Assembly: GCF_002139915.1 (NCBI RefSeq)
Contig: NZ_CP018788.1
Span: 248,001-312,000 of the forward strand
DNA: 64,000 nucleotides
From: Campylobacter devanensis
GTDB taxonomy: Bacteria > Campylobacterota > Campylobacteria > Campylobacterales > Campylobacteraceae
Direction of reading: 5' to 3'
Notes under the pieces: generated by a model
What the model was told of the DNA's origin: nothing
Seen by the model: the letters and a program-made list of their open reading frames with translations, nothing else
The model's database searches: none
Shown: in pieces, positions 44,125-53,359 of the stretch
Layout: each line of letters opens with the position of its first letter
Numbering within the stretch: the stretch's first letter is position 1
Program-made: the position numbers and the translations under genes

Positions 44125-46726
44125 TACTTTTGGATTTTTTTTCCGCCTTTACTATGCGATGAGTGGACTTAAAAATAAAGATGGCAAACCAAGCGGAATG
44201 ATACATGGATTTGCTAATTTTATAGCAAATTTAAAGCAAGAATTTCATAGTGATTATATTGTTTTTGCCCTTGATAGCGGAGGTAAAACTTTTAGAAATG
44301 ATATAGATCCAAATTATAAAGCTAACCGCTCAGAAGCTCCAAAGGAGCTAAAAGAGCAGCTTCCAATATGTATTGATATGATTGAGAGAATGGGCTTATG
44401 TAGCCTAAGAGTTGAAGGATATGAGGCTGATGATATTATTGCAAGTTTTATCAAAAATAATCCACAAGATGATTTATTAATTAAAGTAGTTACTCATGAT
44501 AAGGATCTATATCAGTTAATCAATGATAGAGTAAGCATTTATAGTCCAGCTAAAAAGGAGTTATATGATAGGGATGGTTGTTATGAAAAATATGGCATAT
44601 ATCCTGAGCAGGTTAGAGATTTTTTAGCATTAACTGGTGATAGTGCCGATAATATCCCAGGTGTTAAGGGTATTGGTGATAAAGGAGCTAAAAAGCTCTT
44701 AGATGAGTTTGGAACTATTGAGAATTTGTATGAGAATTTAAATCAAGTCAGAAATGAGCGAACTAAAAATTTGCTTTTTGAGGGCAAAGAGAGTGCTTTT
44801 ATATCTAAGAGACTCGCAAGTTTATATGATGGGCTTAAAACACCTGATTTACAAAATGCCAAATTTCCTCAACACAATCCACTTATAAATATACAAGATA
44901 TTCTAAAAGAGTACTCATTAAATCGCCTTTTAGCTAATCTTAGAAGTGATGAGCCAGTAAAGGAGCTAAGTTTTGAGCCGGTTTTGATTACTGATGAGTA
45001 TGAGCTAGAAAGGATTTTAGGGGGTATTAGTAGTGATACGCTAATTGCTTTTGATACTGAAACAACTAGCATAGAGGCTAGAGAAGCTAAAATTGTAGGA
45101 TTTAGCTTTTGTTTTAATGAACAAAAGAGTTACTATGTTCCTATAAATCATAGCTATCTTGGTGTACCTAATATGGTTAGCTATAAAGTGGCAGCTTGGG
45201 CAATTGAGCAGATTTTTTCAGCTTTTGTAATTGGGCAGAATTTAAAATATGATTTTAAAATTATACTAAATAATTTTGGCATAAAACCACCGAAAAATTA
45301 TGCTGATACGATGATAATGGCATGGCTAGATAATCCAAGCACAAGTGTAGGAATGGATGCACTAGCTAAAAAACTTTATGATTATGATACGATTAAATTT
45401 GAAAGCGTTGTAAAAAAGGGTGAAACCTTTGCTAGTGTAGAACTAGAGAGCGCAGCAAAATATGCAGCTGAAGATGCGTGGATAACGCTTAGATTTTATA
45501 ACAGTTTTTGTAAGAAACTTGAGCCTAATATGCTAAAAATTGCAAAAGAGATTGAATTTGATTTTATATTAACTTTACTTGATATGGAAGATAATGGAAT
45601 TAAAGTAAATCAATCTAAGCTTAGGGAGTTAATTGATAAAAATAATATCCAGTTAGAAAGCTTAAAGGTTCAAATTTATGAGCTATGTGGAATAAAATTT
45701 AATATAAACTCTACTAAACAGTTAGGTGAAGTGCTGTTTGATGAGCTAAAGCTTCCTAGCAAAAAAAAGACAAAAACTGGTTATAGCACCGATGAGAGTG
45801 TGCTTAGTGAGTTAGTAGAGCTTCATCCATGTGTCGCTAAAATCTTAGAGTATAGAGAGCTTTATAAGCTACAAAGTACATATTGTGAGCCGATTTTAAA
45901 TTTAGCCCAAAAGGATGCTGATAGCAGGGTTTATACCAGTTTTATTCATACTGGTACAGCAACTGGTAGGTTAGCTAGCAAAAATCCAAATTTGCAAAAT
46001 ATCCCAGCTCGTGGAAGTTATGCTAAGCCGTTTAGAGCAGTATTTGAAGCAAAAGATGGTTATAGTCTTTTAAGTCTTGATTACTCCCAAATTGAGCTTA
46101 GATTGCTAGCGCATTTTAGTAAGGATGTAGCACTTGTAGAGGCATTTAAAAGCGGTAAAGATATTCATGCTCAATCAGCTATAAATATCTTTGGTGAGTC
46201 AAATAAGCAAAATAGAGCAATTGCAAAATCTATAAATTTTGGATTAATATATGGTATGGGAGTGAATAAACTTAGTGCCAATTTAGATATTGACAAAAAG
46301 GCAGCTAAAGAGTATATTACTAGATATTTTAATGCATTTAGTAGCGTTCAAGATTATCTTCAAAGTATAAAAGATAGTGCCAAAAGAGATGGATTTGTAG
46401 AGACTTTACTTAGTAGGCGTAGGTATTTTGATTTTTCTAATGCCTCAGCTATGCAGATTGCAATGTATGAAAGAGAAGCAGTAAATAGCAAATTTCAAGG
46501 CAGTGCTGCAGATATTATTAAGCTTGCAATGCTTAAAATTCGCCCAATGTTAGGCGATGCAAAGATGTTGCTTCAAATTCATGATGAGTTGATTTTTGAA
46601 GTTAGTGATGATATGGCACAGGAGTTTGGAGCACAAGTGGCTAATGTTATGAGCAGTGTTGTAAATTTAAATGTTCCATTGGTCGTGAACTATAATATAG
46701 CAAAAAATTGGGCTAATCTAAAGTAA
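44102..46726 (+). CDS. polA: DNA polymerase I
   Basis: Repair and Okazaki-fragment polymerase. I start it at GTG 44102 with AGGAG at 44092-44096, giving 874 residues beginning MKTLTIIDTFGFFFR; an earlier GTG at 44081 lacks a site. Domains in order are the 5'-3' exonuclease (ADDIIASF, GDSADNIPGVKGIGDKGA), the 3'-5' exonuclease with all three motifs (FDTETTS, NLKYDFK, YAAEDAW), and the polymerase (DYSQIELRLLAHFS, KSINFGLIYGMG, IHDELIFE). Proofreading therefore looks active, unlike Taq or Bacillus Pol I. Confidence 0.96.
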   Translation: MKTLTIIDTFGFFFRLYYAMSGLKNKDGKPSGMIHGFANFIANLKQEFHSDYIVFALDSGGKTFRNDIDPNYKANRSEAPKELKEQLPICIDMIERMGLCSLRVEGYEADDIIASFIKNNPQDDLLIKVVTHDKDLYQLINDRVSIYSPAKKELYDRDGCYEKYGIYPEQVRDFLALTGDSADNIPGVKGIGDKGAKKLLDEFGTIENLYENLNQVRNERTKNLLFEGKESAFISKRLASLYDGLKTPDLQNAKFPQHNPLINIQDILKEYSLNRLLANLRSDEPVKELSFEPVLITDEYELERILGGISSDTLIAFDTETTSIEAREAKIVGFSFCFNEQKSYYVPINHSYLGVPNMVSYKVAAWAIEQIFSAFVIGQNLKYDFKIILNNFGIKPPKNYADTMIMAWLDNPSTSVGMDALAKKLYDYDTIKFESVVKKGETFASVELESAAKYAAEDAWITLRFYNSFCKKLEPNMLKIAKEIEFDFILTLLDMEDNGIKVNQSKLRELIDKNNIQLESLKVQIYELCGIKFNINSTKQLGEVLFDELKLPSKKKTKTGYSTDESVLSELVELHPCVAKILEYRELYKLQSTYCEPILNLAQKDADSRVYTSFIHTGTATGRLASKNPNLQNIPARGSYAKPFRAVFEAKDGYSLLSLDYSQIELRLLAHFSKDVALVEAFKSGKDIHAQSAINIFGESNKQNRAIAKSINFGLIYGMGVNKLSANLDIDKKAAKEYITRYFNAFSSVQDYLQSIKDSAKRDGFVETLLSRRRYFDFSNASAMQIAMYEREAVNSKFQGSAADIIKLAMLKIRPMLGDAKMLLQIHDELIFEVSDDMAQEFGAQVANVMSSVVNLNVPLVVNYNIAKNWANLK

Positions 46727-46795
46727 TTTGGTAAAATTCAGTTAAATTTTTGTTAAATTATGTAATAATTAAATAATTTTTAAAATGGGGTCTTT

Positions 46796-47566
46796 ATGGA
46801 TATTTCTACTATTTTAGGGATGGTTTTTTCCATCGCAAGTATCTCGGTTGGAGATATTTTAGAAGGTGGTAATCCTTTGCATGTTTTGCATCTTAGTTCT
46901 GTACTCATTGTTGTACCTACAGCGATGTTCTCATCTATGACTGCTACAAACAAAAAATATATCAAGGCTACTTTTCAAGAGCTAAAGATTGTATTTAAAG
47001 GCTCTGGTGTAGATATGAGTGCTAGGATTGCAGAGCTAGTAGAGTATAGTACGCTAGCTAGAAAAAATGGAATTTTGTCTTTAGAACAAAAGGCTATGGC
47101 GGTTGAAGATGAATTTTTGCAAACCGGGCTTAATATGTTAGTTGATGGTCAACCTATAAATGAAGTCAAAGAGCATCTAGAGTTATCTATTCAGACAACT
47201 GAAGAATATTATCACGAGTGTGCGCATTATTGGATTAGAACTGGTGAGAGCTGTCCGACATTTGGACTAGTTGGGGCGGTTATGGGTCTTATGCTTGCAT
47301 TACAACTACTTGATAATCCTGCTGCGATGGCTGCTGGTATTGCTTCGGCATTTACAGCGACTGTTACTGGTATTATGGGTTCGTATGCTATTTTTGCTCC
47401 GTGGGGTAATAAAATGCTAAACAATGCAAAAGACATCATAAAAGAAAAAGAGATGATCCTAGAAGCATTAATCGGTATTGCTGAAGGAGCAAATCCAAGA
47501 AGCTTGGAAGCAAAATTATTTAACTTCCTAGATAAAAATGAACCAAGAAATTCACAATTTAACTAA
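46796..47566 (+). CDS. motA: Flagellar stator protein MotA
   Basis: Proton-channel subunit of the stator, 256 residues with four membrane helices and a large cytoplasmic loop. It has EYYHECAHYWIRTGESCPTFG before helix 3 and the conserved Pro of helix 3 (SCPTFGLVGAVMGLMLAL), then ASAFTATVTGIMGSYAIFAPWGNK. motB follows after eight bases. PflA (35022) belongs to the same motor. Confidence 0.95.
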   Translation: MDISTILGMVFSIASISVGDILEGGNPLHVLHLSSVLIVVPTAMFSSMTATNKKYIKATFQELKIVFKGSGVDMSARIAELVEYSTLARKNGILSLEQKAMAVEDEFLQTGLNMLVDGQPINEVKEHLELSIQTTEEYYHECAHYWIRTGESCPTFGLVGAVMGLMLALQLLDNPAAMAAGIASAFTATVTGIMGSYAIFAPWGNKMLNNAKDIIKEKEMILEALIGIAEGANPRSLEAKLFNFLDKNEPRNSQFN

Positions 47567-47574
47567 GGTAGAAT

Positions 47575-48291
47575 ATGGCAAAAAAGAAAAAAGCACAAGA
47601 GTGTCCAGCAGGTGAGAAATGGGCTGTTCCATATGCGGATTTTCTCTCTTTGCTTTTGGCACTTTTTATTGCACTTTATGCGATTTCAGCAATTAATAAA
47701 GCCAAAATAGAGGCATTAAAGACTGAATTTATAAAGATTTTTGATTTTCCTGATACTCACTCATTAAAAGATACTAAAAAACCATCAAGAAGTGATAAGG
47801 AATTTGATAGTCCTAGTATTACAATGCAAGTACAAAATGATGCGCCAACAAATGTAAATGTAAATAATGAAAGATATAAAGTTACACTAGATCAAGCAGA
47901 AAATCAAGTGGCGATCGATTTACCAGCAAACATTAAATTTGATCATCAAAGTTCAAAAATTTATAATCCAGATGTAATAAACTTTATCAATATTCTATCT
48001 ATGATTATAAATAAAATTCCAGCTTCTGTAGCTGTGGATATTAGAGGTTATGCTGATGATTTTGGCGATTATGCTGCTGATTATAGGCTAGGAATCGAGC
48101 GTGCTTATAGTGTGTTTGCAATGCTGGCAAACAACGGTGTAGATACTAAAAGAATGCGTATAACATCATTTGGTGATAGTGTAAATATTATAAATAGTGA
48201 TTTAAAAATTGCTAAAATATATTTTAAGATTGATGTTAAAGATAAAGCGCTTCAAAAATCAGTTTTAGATATACTTAGTGAGCTTAAATAA
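47575..48291 (+). CDS. motB: Flagellar stator protein MotB
   Basis: Peptidoglycan-anchored stator subunit, 238 residues. The single membrane helix starts with the proton-carrying Asp D22 (VPYADFLSLLLALF). The plug/linker region follows to about 110, then an OmpA-like peptidoglycan-binding domain (DIRGYADDFGDYAADYRLGIERA). Ribosome binding site AAGGTAGA overlaps the end of motA. The downstream C. jejuni neighbours flhB2 and ahpC that I remember are absent here. Confidence 0.94.
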   Translation: MAKKKKAQECPAGEKWAVPYADFLSLLLALFIALYAISAINKAKIEALKTEFIKIFDFPDTHSLKDTKKPSRSDKEFDSPSITMQVQNDAPTNVNVNNERYKVTLDQAENQVAIDLPANIKFDHQSSKIYNPDVINFINILSMIINKIPASVAVDIRGYADDFGDYAADYRLGIERAYSVFAMLANNGVDTKRMRITSFGDSVNIINSDLKIAKIYFKIDVKDKALQKSVLDILSELK

Positions 48292-48292
48292 A

Positions 48293-48309
48293 AATCATTA
48301 TCATTTTAT
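48293..48309 (+). promoter_or_regulatory. Fur-box-like site upstream of fdxA
   Basis: AAATCATTATCATTTTAT contains AATCATTATC (48294-48303), an exact match to the right half of the Fur consensus GATAATGATAATCATTATC. It lies about 70 bases before fdxA, whose C. jejuni homologue responds to iron. Confidence 0.5.
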
Positions 48310-48337
48310 ATTAAGTTATATATAAGTTTAAATTTGA

Positions 48338-48351
48338 TAACCTACGGGTTA
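48338..48351 (+). promoter_or_regulatory. Small hairpin in the fdxA leader
   Basis: TAACC (48338-48342) pairs with GGTTA (48347-48351) around TACG, with complementary A/T flanks. It could end the motAB transcript or shape the fdxA leader just upstream of its ribosome binding site TAAGGAG. Confidence 0.35.
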
Positions 48352-48373
48352 AATTTAATTTAAGGAGTATAAA

Positions 48374-48658
48374 ATGGCAGTAAAAATTACTGATATATGC
48401 ATTAGTTGCGGTTCTTGTATTGATGAGTGTCCAGTTGGCGCAATTGTGGATGACGTAGATAATCCAACTGGTGAAGATACTTATTATGTTTATGCTGATA
48501 AATGTGTTGAATGCGTAGGTCATAATGATGAACCAGCCTGTGCTAACGCCTGTCCAACTGATGGATGTATTGTATGGAGTGATATAGTAGAAGGTCAGCC
48601 AAGCAGAGATGACATTGGTGCCAATTTAAGAGATGGTACAAACCCTGTAGTAGCTTAA
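48374..48658 (+). CDS. fdxA: Ferredoxin with two [4Fe-4S] clusters
   Basis: A 94-residue electron carrier. The first cluster motif is CISCGSCIDECPVGA; the second is CVECVGHNDEPACANACPTDGC, with the insertion typical of the Alvin-type 2[4Fe-4S] ferredoxins. The order motB, fdxA, ndk agrees with C. jejuni. An upstream Fur-like site suggests iron control. Confidence 0.93.
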   Translation: MAVKITDICISCGSCIDECPVGAIVDDVDNPTGEDTYYVYADKCVECVGHNDEPACANACPTDGCIVWSDIVEGQPSRDDIGANLRDGTNPVVA

Positions 48659-48706
48659 TCTAACTATAATTAAAAAAGATTACTATTTTTTTAAGCTTAG
48701 TTTTGA

Positions 48707-48712
48707 TATAAT
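48707..48712 (+). promoter_or_regulatory. Extended -10 promoter of ndk
   Basis: TTTTGATATAATC places TATAAT at 48707-48712 with the TGn extension, 36 bases before the ndk start. Confidence 0.6.
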
Positions 48713-48747
48713 CACGATTTTTAAAACCTGATTAATAGGAGATCGAT

Positions 48748-49161
48748 ATGGAACAAACTCTATCAATAATTAAACCAGATGCGACAAAAAAGGGCGTAAT
48801 CGGTAAAATTATCGATAGATTCGAAAGCAATGGGCTTAGAATCGCAGCAGCTAAAAAAGTACAATTAAGCGTTGAAGATGCTAAAAAATTTTATGAGGTA
48901 CATGCTAGTAGGCCATTTTACAATGATTTAGTCGAATTTATGATTAGTGGCCCAGTGGTAGTAATGGTGCTTGAAGGTCAAAATGCAGTGCTTAAAAATA
49001 GAGAATTAATGGGCGCTACAAATCCTAAAGAAGCTGCGCCAGGAACTATTAGAGCTGATTTCGCTGAGAGCATTGATGCAAACGCAGTCCATGGTAGCGA
49101 TAGTTTAGAAAATGCTAAAATTGAGATTGCATTTTTCTTTGCTAGTAGAGAGATCTGCTAA
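48748..49161 (+). CDS. ndk: Nucleoside diphosphate kinase
   Basis: Balances nucleoside triphosphates through a phospho-His. The 137 residues carry [28 protein letters not shown] and the active site NAVHGSDS with H115. It heads the operon running through rpmF, plsX and fabH, with AGGAGAT as ribosome binding site. Confidence 0.96.
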   Translation: MEQTLSIIKPDATKKGVIGKIIDRFESNGLRIAAAKKVQLSVEDAKKFYEVHASRPFYNDLVEFMISGPVVVMVLEGQNAVLKNRELMGATNPKEAAPGTIRADFAESIDANAVHGSDSLENAKIEIAFFFASREIC

Positions 49162-49171
49162 GGTTATTTAA

Positions 49172-49537
49172 TTGAAAATTCGCTTCGATAAGCTAACTAC
49201 TACACCAGTTAATTTTGAAAGTAGTATTGATGGAGTTAAATTTAGCGGTAGTATTAAAAAAACTACTCTAAATTTAGCCAAGTGCAGCGGTAGATTAATC
49301 GGTGAATTAGAGCATATTTGTGATAGTTGTGGCACTGATATAGTTTTAAGCCTAGATGAAGAACTAAATCTAATTTTAAGCGATGGTATCTATAAAGATA
49401 GCGATAATGAGCTAAGCAATACCATAGAATTTTTTGGTGGTATAATAGATACAGATGAGATCTTAATTGGTGAGTTAGAGGCCTTTAAAAGCGATTATTT
49501 TTATTGTGATAAGTGTAAAATTTTAGAAGGAGAGTAA
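49172..49537 (+). CDS. YceD/DUF177-type protein
   Basis: A 121-residue protein at the usual YceD position directly upstream of rpmF; the family is linked to rRNA accumulation. It starts at TTG 49172 after AAGG. Two Cys pairs, C-x2-C in [10 protein letters not shown] and in YFYCDKCK, suggest a bound zinc; many bacterial YceD proteins keep only the first. The ADPF signature common elsewhere is not obvious. Confidence 0.82.
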   Translation: MKIRFDKLTTTPVNFESSIDGVKFSGSIKKTTLNLAKCSGRLIGELEHICDSCGTDIVLSLDEELNLILSDGIYKDSDNELSNTIEFFGGIIDTDEILIGELEAFKSDYFYCDKCKILEGE

Positions 49538-49538
49538 A

Positions 49539-49685
49539 ATGGCAGTACCTAAGCGTAGAGTGAGTCATACAAGAGCTGCAAAGCGTAGAACCCACTATAA
49601 AGTTACATTACCAATGCCGGTAAAAGATAAAGACGGCAGCTGGAAAATGCCTCACCGTGTAAATAGAACAACTGGCGAGTACTAA
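49539..49685 (+). CDS. rpmF: Ribosomal protein L32
   Basis: A 48-residue basic protein beginning [20 protein letters not shown], the clear L32 start, and ending VNRTTGEY. It lacks the zinc-binding Cys pairs, so it is the Cys-minus form. Ribosome binding site AGGAGAG overlaps the preceding stop. The yceD-rpmF-plsX-fabH order is conserved in many bacteria and links ribosome and fatty-acid synthesis. Confidence 0.96.
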   Translation: MAVPKRRVSHTRAAKRRTHYKVTLPMPVKDKDGSWKMPHRVNRTTGEY

Positions 49686-49693
49686 TATAAACG

Positions 49694-50686
49694 ATGATTA
49701 AAATAGCAATTGACGCTATGGGCGGGGATTTTGGTGCTGAGCCAATTATAGCTGGAGTTATTGAAGCTTTAAAACAAAGAGAGTTTCAAGCTTATTTAGT
49801 AGGTGATGAGAGTAAGCTAAAATCCCTTATTCCACATAAATACTCTAAATTTATTACTTTTGTTCAATCTAGCGAAGTGTTTGCTATGGATGAGAGTGCT
49901 ACTGATGCGCTAAAACGTAAAGAAAGTACGATATTTAAAGCTGTCGAGCTAGTTCGTAGTGGAGATTGTAAAGCAGTAGTATCAGCCGGTCATAGTGGTG
50001 CTAGTATGAGTTTAGCAACTTTACGTCTTGGACGAGTAAAGGGTATTAGTAGGCCAGCAATTGCTACTTTAATGCCTACAACACAGGCTAATCAAAAAAC
50101 ATTGGTCTTAGATGTTGGTGCAAATGTTGATTGTAAGGCAGAAAATTTATTTGAATTTGCTATTATGGGCTATGCTTATGCTAAAGAGATTATGAGGATT
50201 GATAATCCTAGAATTGGTCTACTTAGCAACGGTGAAGAGGATTGCAAAGGTAATGAAATTACAAAAGATGCATTTGAAATGCTTAAAAAACTCGATAGTT
50301 TCATCGGAAATGTAGAGGGTAATCAAATTTTTGATGGAAGTGTTGATGTTATCATCTGCGATGGATTCGTTGGTAATATTTTATTAAAAACCAGCGAAGG
50401 TGTTGCTAGTGCAATTACTAAAATTATCAAACAAAGTGTTAAAAAATCACCACTTGCAATTTTAGGTGCGATTTTGATGAAGAGTGTATTTAGAGGACTT
50501 AAGAACCAGATTGATTATGATGAATATGGTGGTGCACCACTTCTTGGTGTAAAAGATTGTGTAATCATCAGCCATGGTAAATCAAGTCCAAAAGCTATCA
50601 AAAATGCAATATTCCAAGCTCTTAAATTCTCAGAATCTAGCATAAATGAGGTTATTTCAAATGAGCTTACAAAGTTTGCAAAATGA
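49694..50686 (+). CDS. plsX: Phosphate acyltransferase PlsX
   Basis: Converts acyl-ACP to acyl phosphate for phospholipid synthesis; its partner PlsY is encoded three genes on. The 330 residues show [49 protein letters not shown] and [15 protein letters not shown], all typical. Overlaps fabH by four bases. Confidence 0.95.
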   Translation: MIKIAIDAMGGDFGAEPIIAGVIEALKQREFQAYLVGDESKLKSLIPHKYSKFITFVQSSEVFAMDESATDALKRKESTIFKAVELVRSGDCKAVVSAGHSGASMSLATLRLGRVKGISRPAIATLMPTTQANQKTLVLDVGANVDCKAENLFEFAIMGYAYAKEIMRIDNPRIGLLSNGEEDCKGNEITKDAFEMLKKLDSFIGNVEGNQIFDGSVDVIICDGFVGNILLKTSEGVASAITKIIKQSVKKSPLAILGAILMKSVFRGLKNQIDYDEYGGAPLLGVKDCVIISHGKSSPKAIKNAIFQALKFSESSINEVISNELTKFAK

Positions 50687-51669
50687 CTAAAGCTTCGTTA
50701 ATTTCAATTGGTGCTTATGCTCCTAAAGATATTCTTACAAATTATGATTTAGAAAAGATAGTTGATACTAGCGATGAATGGATAACTAAGCGTACTGGAA
50801 TTAAAGAGCGTCGTATCGCTAAGGATGAATTTACAAGCGACTTAGGTTATAGGGCGGCTTTGCAAGCTTTGGAGCGCTCAGGATTAGATAAGAGTGATAT
50901 CGATGCTGTAATATGTGCTACTATTACACCAGACTATTTTTGCATGCCTTCAACTGCTTGCGTGATCGCAAATAAACTAGGCCTAAAAGATGTAACAGCC
51001 TTTGATATTAGTGCGGCTTGTACAGGATTTATCTATCTTTTAGAGTTAGCTAAATCTATGATTGAAAGCGGCGCTAAGAGAAATATTTTAATTATTGGAG
51101 CTGAGAAAACTAGTGCGATTATGGACTGGAGTGATCGTAGTATTTGTGTGCTTTTTGGTGATGGAGCAGGTGCAGCCGTAGTTAGCGCAAGAGATAACAA
51201 TCCAATTTTAGATGTACATACTTCAAGCGATGGAAGCAAAGGTGAGCTATTAATAACTCCGGGTTGTGCTATTGTAAATCCTGCAAATAAGGATACTATA
51301 GAAAATCGACTAAATTTTATGAAAATGTCTGGTAACGATGTTTTTAAAATCGCCGTAAATACTCTAACAAAAGATGTGGTTAATATTTTAGAGAAAAACC
51401 AAATTCCATCAGATAATATAGATCTTTTTATCCCGCATCAAGCAAATTTAAGAATTATAGAGGCCGTAAAACAAAGATTAAATTTTAGTGATTCTCAATG
51501 TGTTGTAACTGTGCAAAAGTATGGTAATACTAGCTCAGCATCTATTCCTATGGCGATGAATGATGCCTATGAAAGTAGCAGGCTTAAAAATGGCTCATTG
51601 GTATTGCTTGATGCTTTTGGCGGTGGATTTACTTGGGGTTCAGCGCTTCTTTATTTTGGTGGAAAGTAG
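50683..51669 (+). CDS. fabH: 3-oxoacyl-ACP synthase III
   Basis: Starts fatty-acid chains from acetyl-CoA and malonyl-ACP. The 328 residues carry the catalytic triad: C113 in [10 protein letters not shown], His in [10 protein letters not shown] and Asn in [27 protein letters not shown] is the family N-terminal signature. Operon with plsX and plsY. Confidence 0.96.
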   Translation: MTKASLISIGAYAPKDILTNYDLEKIVDTSDEWITKRTGIKERRIAKDEFTSDLGYRAALQALERSGLDKSDIDAVICATITPDYFCMPSTACVIANKLGLKDVTAFDISAACTGFIYLLELAKSMIESGAKRNILIIGAEKTSAIMDWSDRSICVLFGDGAGAAVVSARDNNPILDVHTSSDGSKGELLITPGCAIVNPANKDTIENRLNFMKMSGNDVFKIAVNTLTKDVVNILEKNQIPSDNIDLFIPHQANLRIIEAVKQRLNFSDSQCVVTVQKYGNTSSASIPMAMNDAYESSRLKNGSLVLLDAFGGGFTWGSALLYFGGK

Positions 51670-51674
51670 TTGAT

Positions 51675-52292
51675 ATGAATGAGAATTTAATAGCCTATTT
51701 AATTGCTTATTTAATTGGTGCAGTGCCTTTTGGCTTACTTTTTGGCTTACTTTTTGGTGGAATAAATATTAAAAAAAGTGGCAGTAAAAGTATTGGTGCT
51801 ACAAATGTGTTAAGAGTAATTAAACAAAGCAATCCTGCGCTTGCTAAAAAACTTGCTATTTTAACTGTTGTGTTTGATGCGCTTAAGGGTGTAATACCTA
51901 TTTTGGTTGGTAAATTTATATTTGAACTTGACATAGCTACTCTTTGGGCGATGGGAGTTTTGGCTGTTGTAGGGCATTGTTTTTCACCATATTTGATGTT
52001 TGAAGGTGGCAAGGGAATTGCTACTGGAGCTGGCGTTTTGGCGTGTTTTTTACCATTTGAGTTGATTATTGCTGTTATTGTATGGTTTATTGCTGGTAAA
52101 GTGCTTAAGATTTCTAGTTTAGCTTCACTTATAGCGCTTCTTGCAATGGTTGTATCATCATTTATATTCCACTATGATATACCTGAAATTAATACGCATG
52201 CGCCAATTTTAATTATTGCATTCATTGTAGTTTATAAGCATATGCCAAATATTAAACGCCTATTAAGTGGTTCTGAGGGCAAGGTTATTTGA
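51675..52292 (+). CDS. plsY: Glycerol-3-phosphate acyltransferase PlsY
   Basis: Membrane enzyme that acylates glycerol 3-phosphate from acyl phosphate. I start it at ATG 51675, five bases after fabH, because the longer frame would begin inside fabH. The 205 residues have five or so membrane helices and the three motifs SGSKSIGATNVLR, GHCFSPYLMFEGGKGIATGAG and KHMPNIKRLLSG. Confidence 0.94.
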   Translation: MNENLIAYLIAYLIGAVPFGLLFGLLFGGINIKKSGSKSIGATNVLRVIKQSNPALAKKLAILTVVFDALKGVIPILVGKFIFELDIATLWAMGVLAVVGHCFSPYLMFEGGKGIATGAGVLACFLPFELIIAVIVWFIAGKVLKISSLASLIALLAMVVSSFIFHYDIPEINTHAPILIIAFIVVYKHMPNIKRLLSGSEGKVI

Positions 52293-52606
52293 TTAGTGTT
52301 TTTGTTGATAGCCTTGAGTTTGATACAATAATTGGTCTTTTAGATTTTGAACGAGTCGAAGCTCAAAGAGTTTGTATTGATATGGAATTTAGCGCTGATG
52401 AATTTATAGATTATGCTAAGGTCTGTGAAGTTACACAAAGTGAATTTAAAGAGCAAAAATTTTATAAAATAGAGGATGCACTAGAGTATTTTTCCATTAA
52501 ATTCAAAGAAAACTACCCAAGTCTAAATAGTTTTTATATGAAAATTTCCAAAACTCAAATTATTAAAAATGCTACTGTAGGTGCAAAAATAATAAAGAAT
52601 TATTAA
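52289..52606 (+). CDS. folB: Dihydroneopterin aldolase-like protein FolB
   Basis: A 105-residue member of the FolB/FolX family for folate synthesis. It begins at TTG 52289, overlapping the plsY stop, and reads FVDSLEFDTIIGLLDFERVEAQRVCIDMEF then IDYAKV, the family pattern. The catalytic Lys region at the end (MKISKTQIIKNATVGAKI) is recognisable though weak. FolB is preferred to FolX since folate synthesis needs it. Confidence 0.8.
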   Translation: MISVFVDSLEFDTIIGLLDFERVEAQRVCIDMEFSADEFIDYAKVCEVTQSEFKEQKFYKIEDALEYFSIKFKENYPSLNSFYMKISKTQIIKNATVGAKIIKNY

Positions 52607-52646
52607 AAATTGTTTAAATTTTCTTGAATTTTGGCTTAAATTTTGC

Positions 52647-52652
52647 TATAAT
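52647..52652 (+). promoter_or_regulatory. Promoter of the response regulator gene
   Basis: TTTTGCTATAAT gives an extended -10 (TGCTATAAT, hexamer 52647-52652), 36 bases before the gene, with TAAGGAA as its ribosome binding site. Confidence 0.6.
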
Positions 52653-52687
52653 CTCGCATTAAATTTTTTACTTTTAAGGAAAAGCTA

Positions 52688-53359
52688 ATGAGAATTTTGA
52701 TAGTAGAGGATGAGACTACGCTAGGCAAAACTATAGCCGAAGGTTTGCAAGAGTTTGGCTACCAAACAGATAATTCAGAAAACTTTAATGATGCAGAATA
52801 TTTTATTGGTATTCGTAATTATGATCTTGTGCTTAGTGATCTTATGCTTCCAGATGGTGATGGAATTGATTTAATTAATGTTATCAAACAAAAATCTCCA
52901 CGCACATCTGTAGTGATTATTTCAGCAAAAGATGATAAAGAAAGTGAAATAAAAGCTTTTAGAGCTGGTGCTGATGATTATATTAAAAAGCCATTTGATT
53001 TTGATATTTTAGTTGCTAGACTTGAGGCTAGACTTCGCTTTGGCGGTACAAATGTGATTAAAATTGATGATTTAACAATTGATCCAGATGAAGAAAAGAT
53101 TACATATCAAGGCACAGAAATTGAATTAAAAGGTAAGCCATTTGAGGTTTTAACTCATCTAGCACGCCATAGCGACCAGATTGTAAGCAAAGAACAACTT
53201 TTAGATGCTATCTGGGAGGAGCCTGAGCTAGTTACGCCAAATGTAATTGAAGTTGCTATTAATCAAATTCGCCAAAAAATGGATAAACCACTTAATATTT
53301 CCACAATTGAAACAGTAAGACGCCGTGGATATAGATTTTGCTTCCCCAAAAAAGCTTAA
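52688..53359 (+). CDS. CosR-like OmpR-family response regulator
   Basis: A 223-residue regulator with receiver (1-115) and winged-helix DNA-binding domain (about 125-220). The output domain (PFEVLTHLARHSDQIVSKEQ onward, ending RRRGYRFCFPKK) looks almost the same as C. jejuni CosR as I remember it. CosR and H. pylori HP1043 are orphan, essential regulators without a normal phosphoacceptor; here D51 is present (LVLSDLMLPDGDG), with E7/D8 and the KKP Lys. A histidine kinase gene overlaps its end. So it is either the ancestral, phosphorylatable form of CosR or a paralogue. Confidence 0.88.
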   Translation: MRILIVEDETTLGKTIAEGLQEFGYQTDNSENFNDAEYFIGIRNYDLVLSDLMLPDGDGIDLINVIKQKSPRTSVVIISAKDDKESEIKAFRAGADDYIKKPFDFDILVARLEARLRFGGTNVIKIDDLTIDPDEEKITYQGTEIELKGKPFEVLTHLARHSDQIVSKEQLLDAIWEEPELVTPNVIEVAINQIRQKMDKPLNISTIETVRRRGYRFCFPKKA

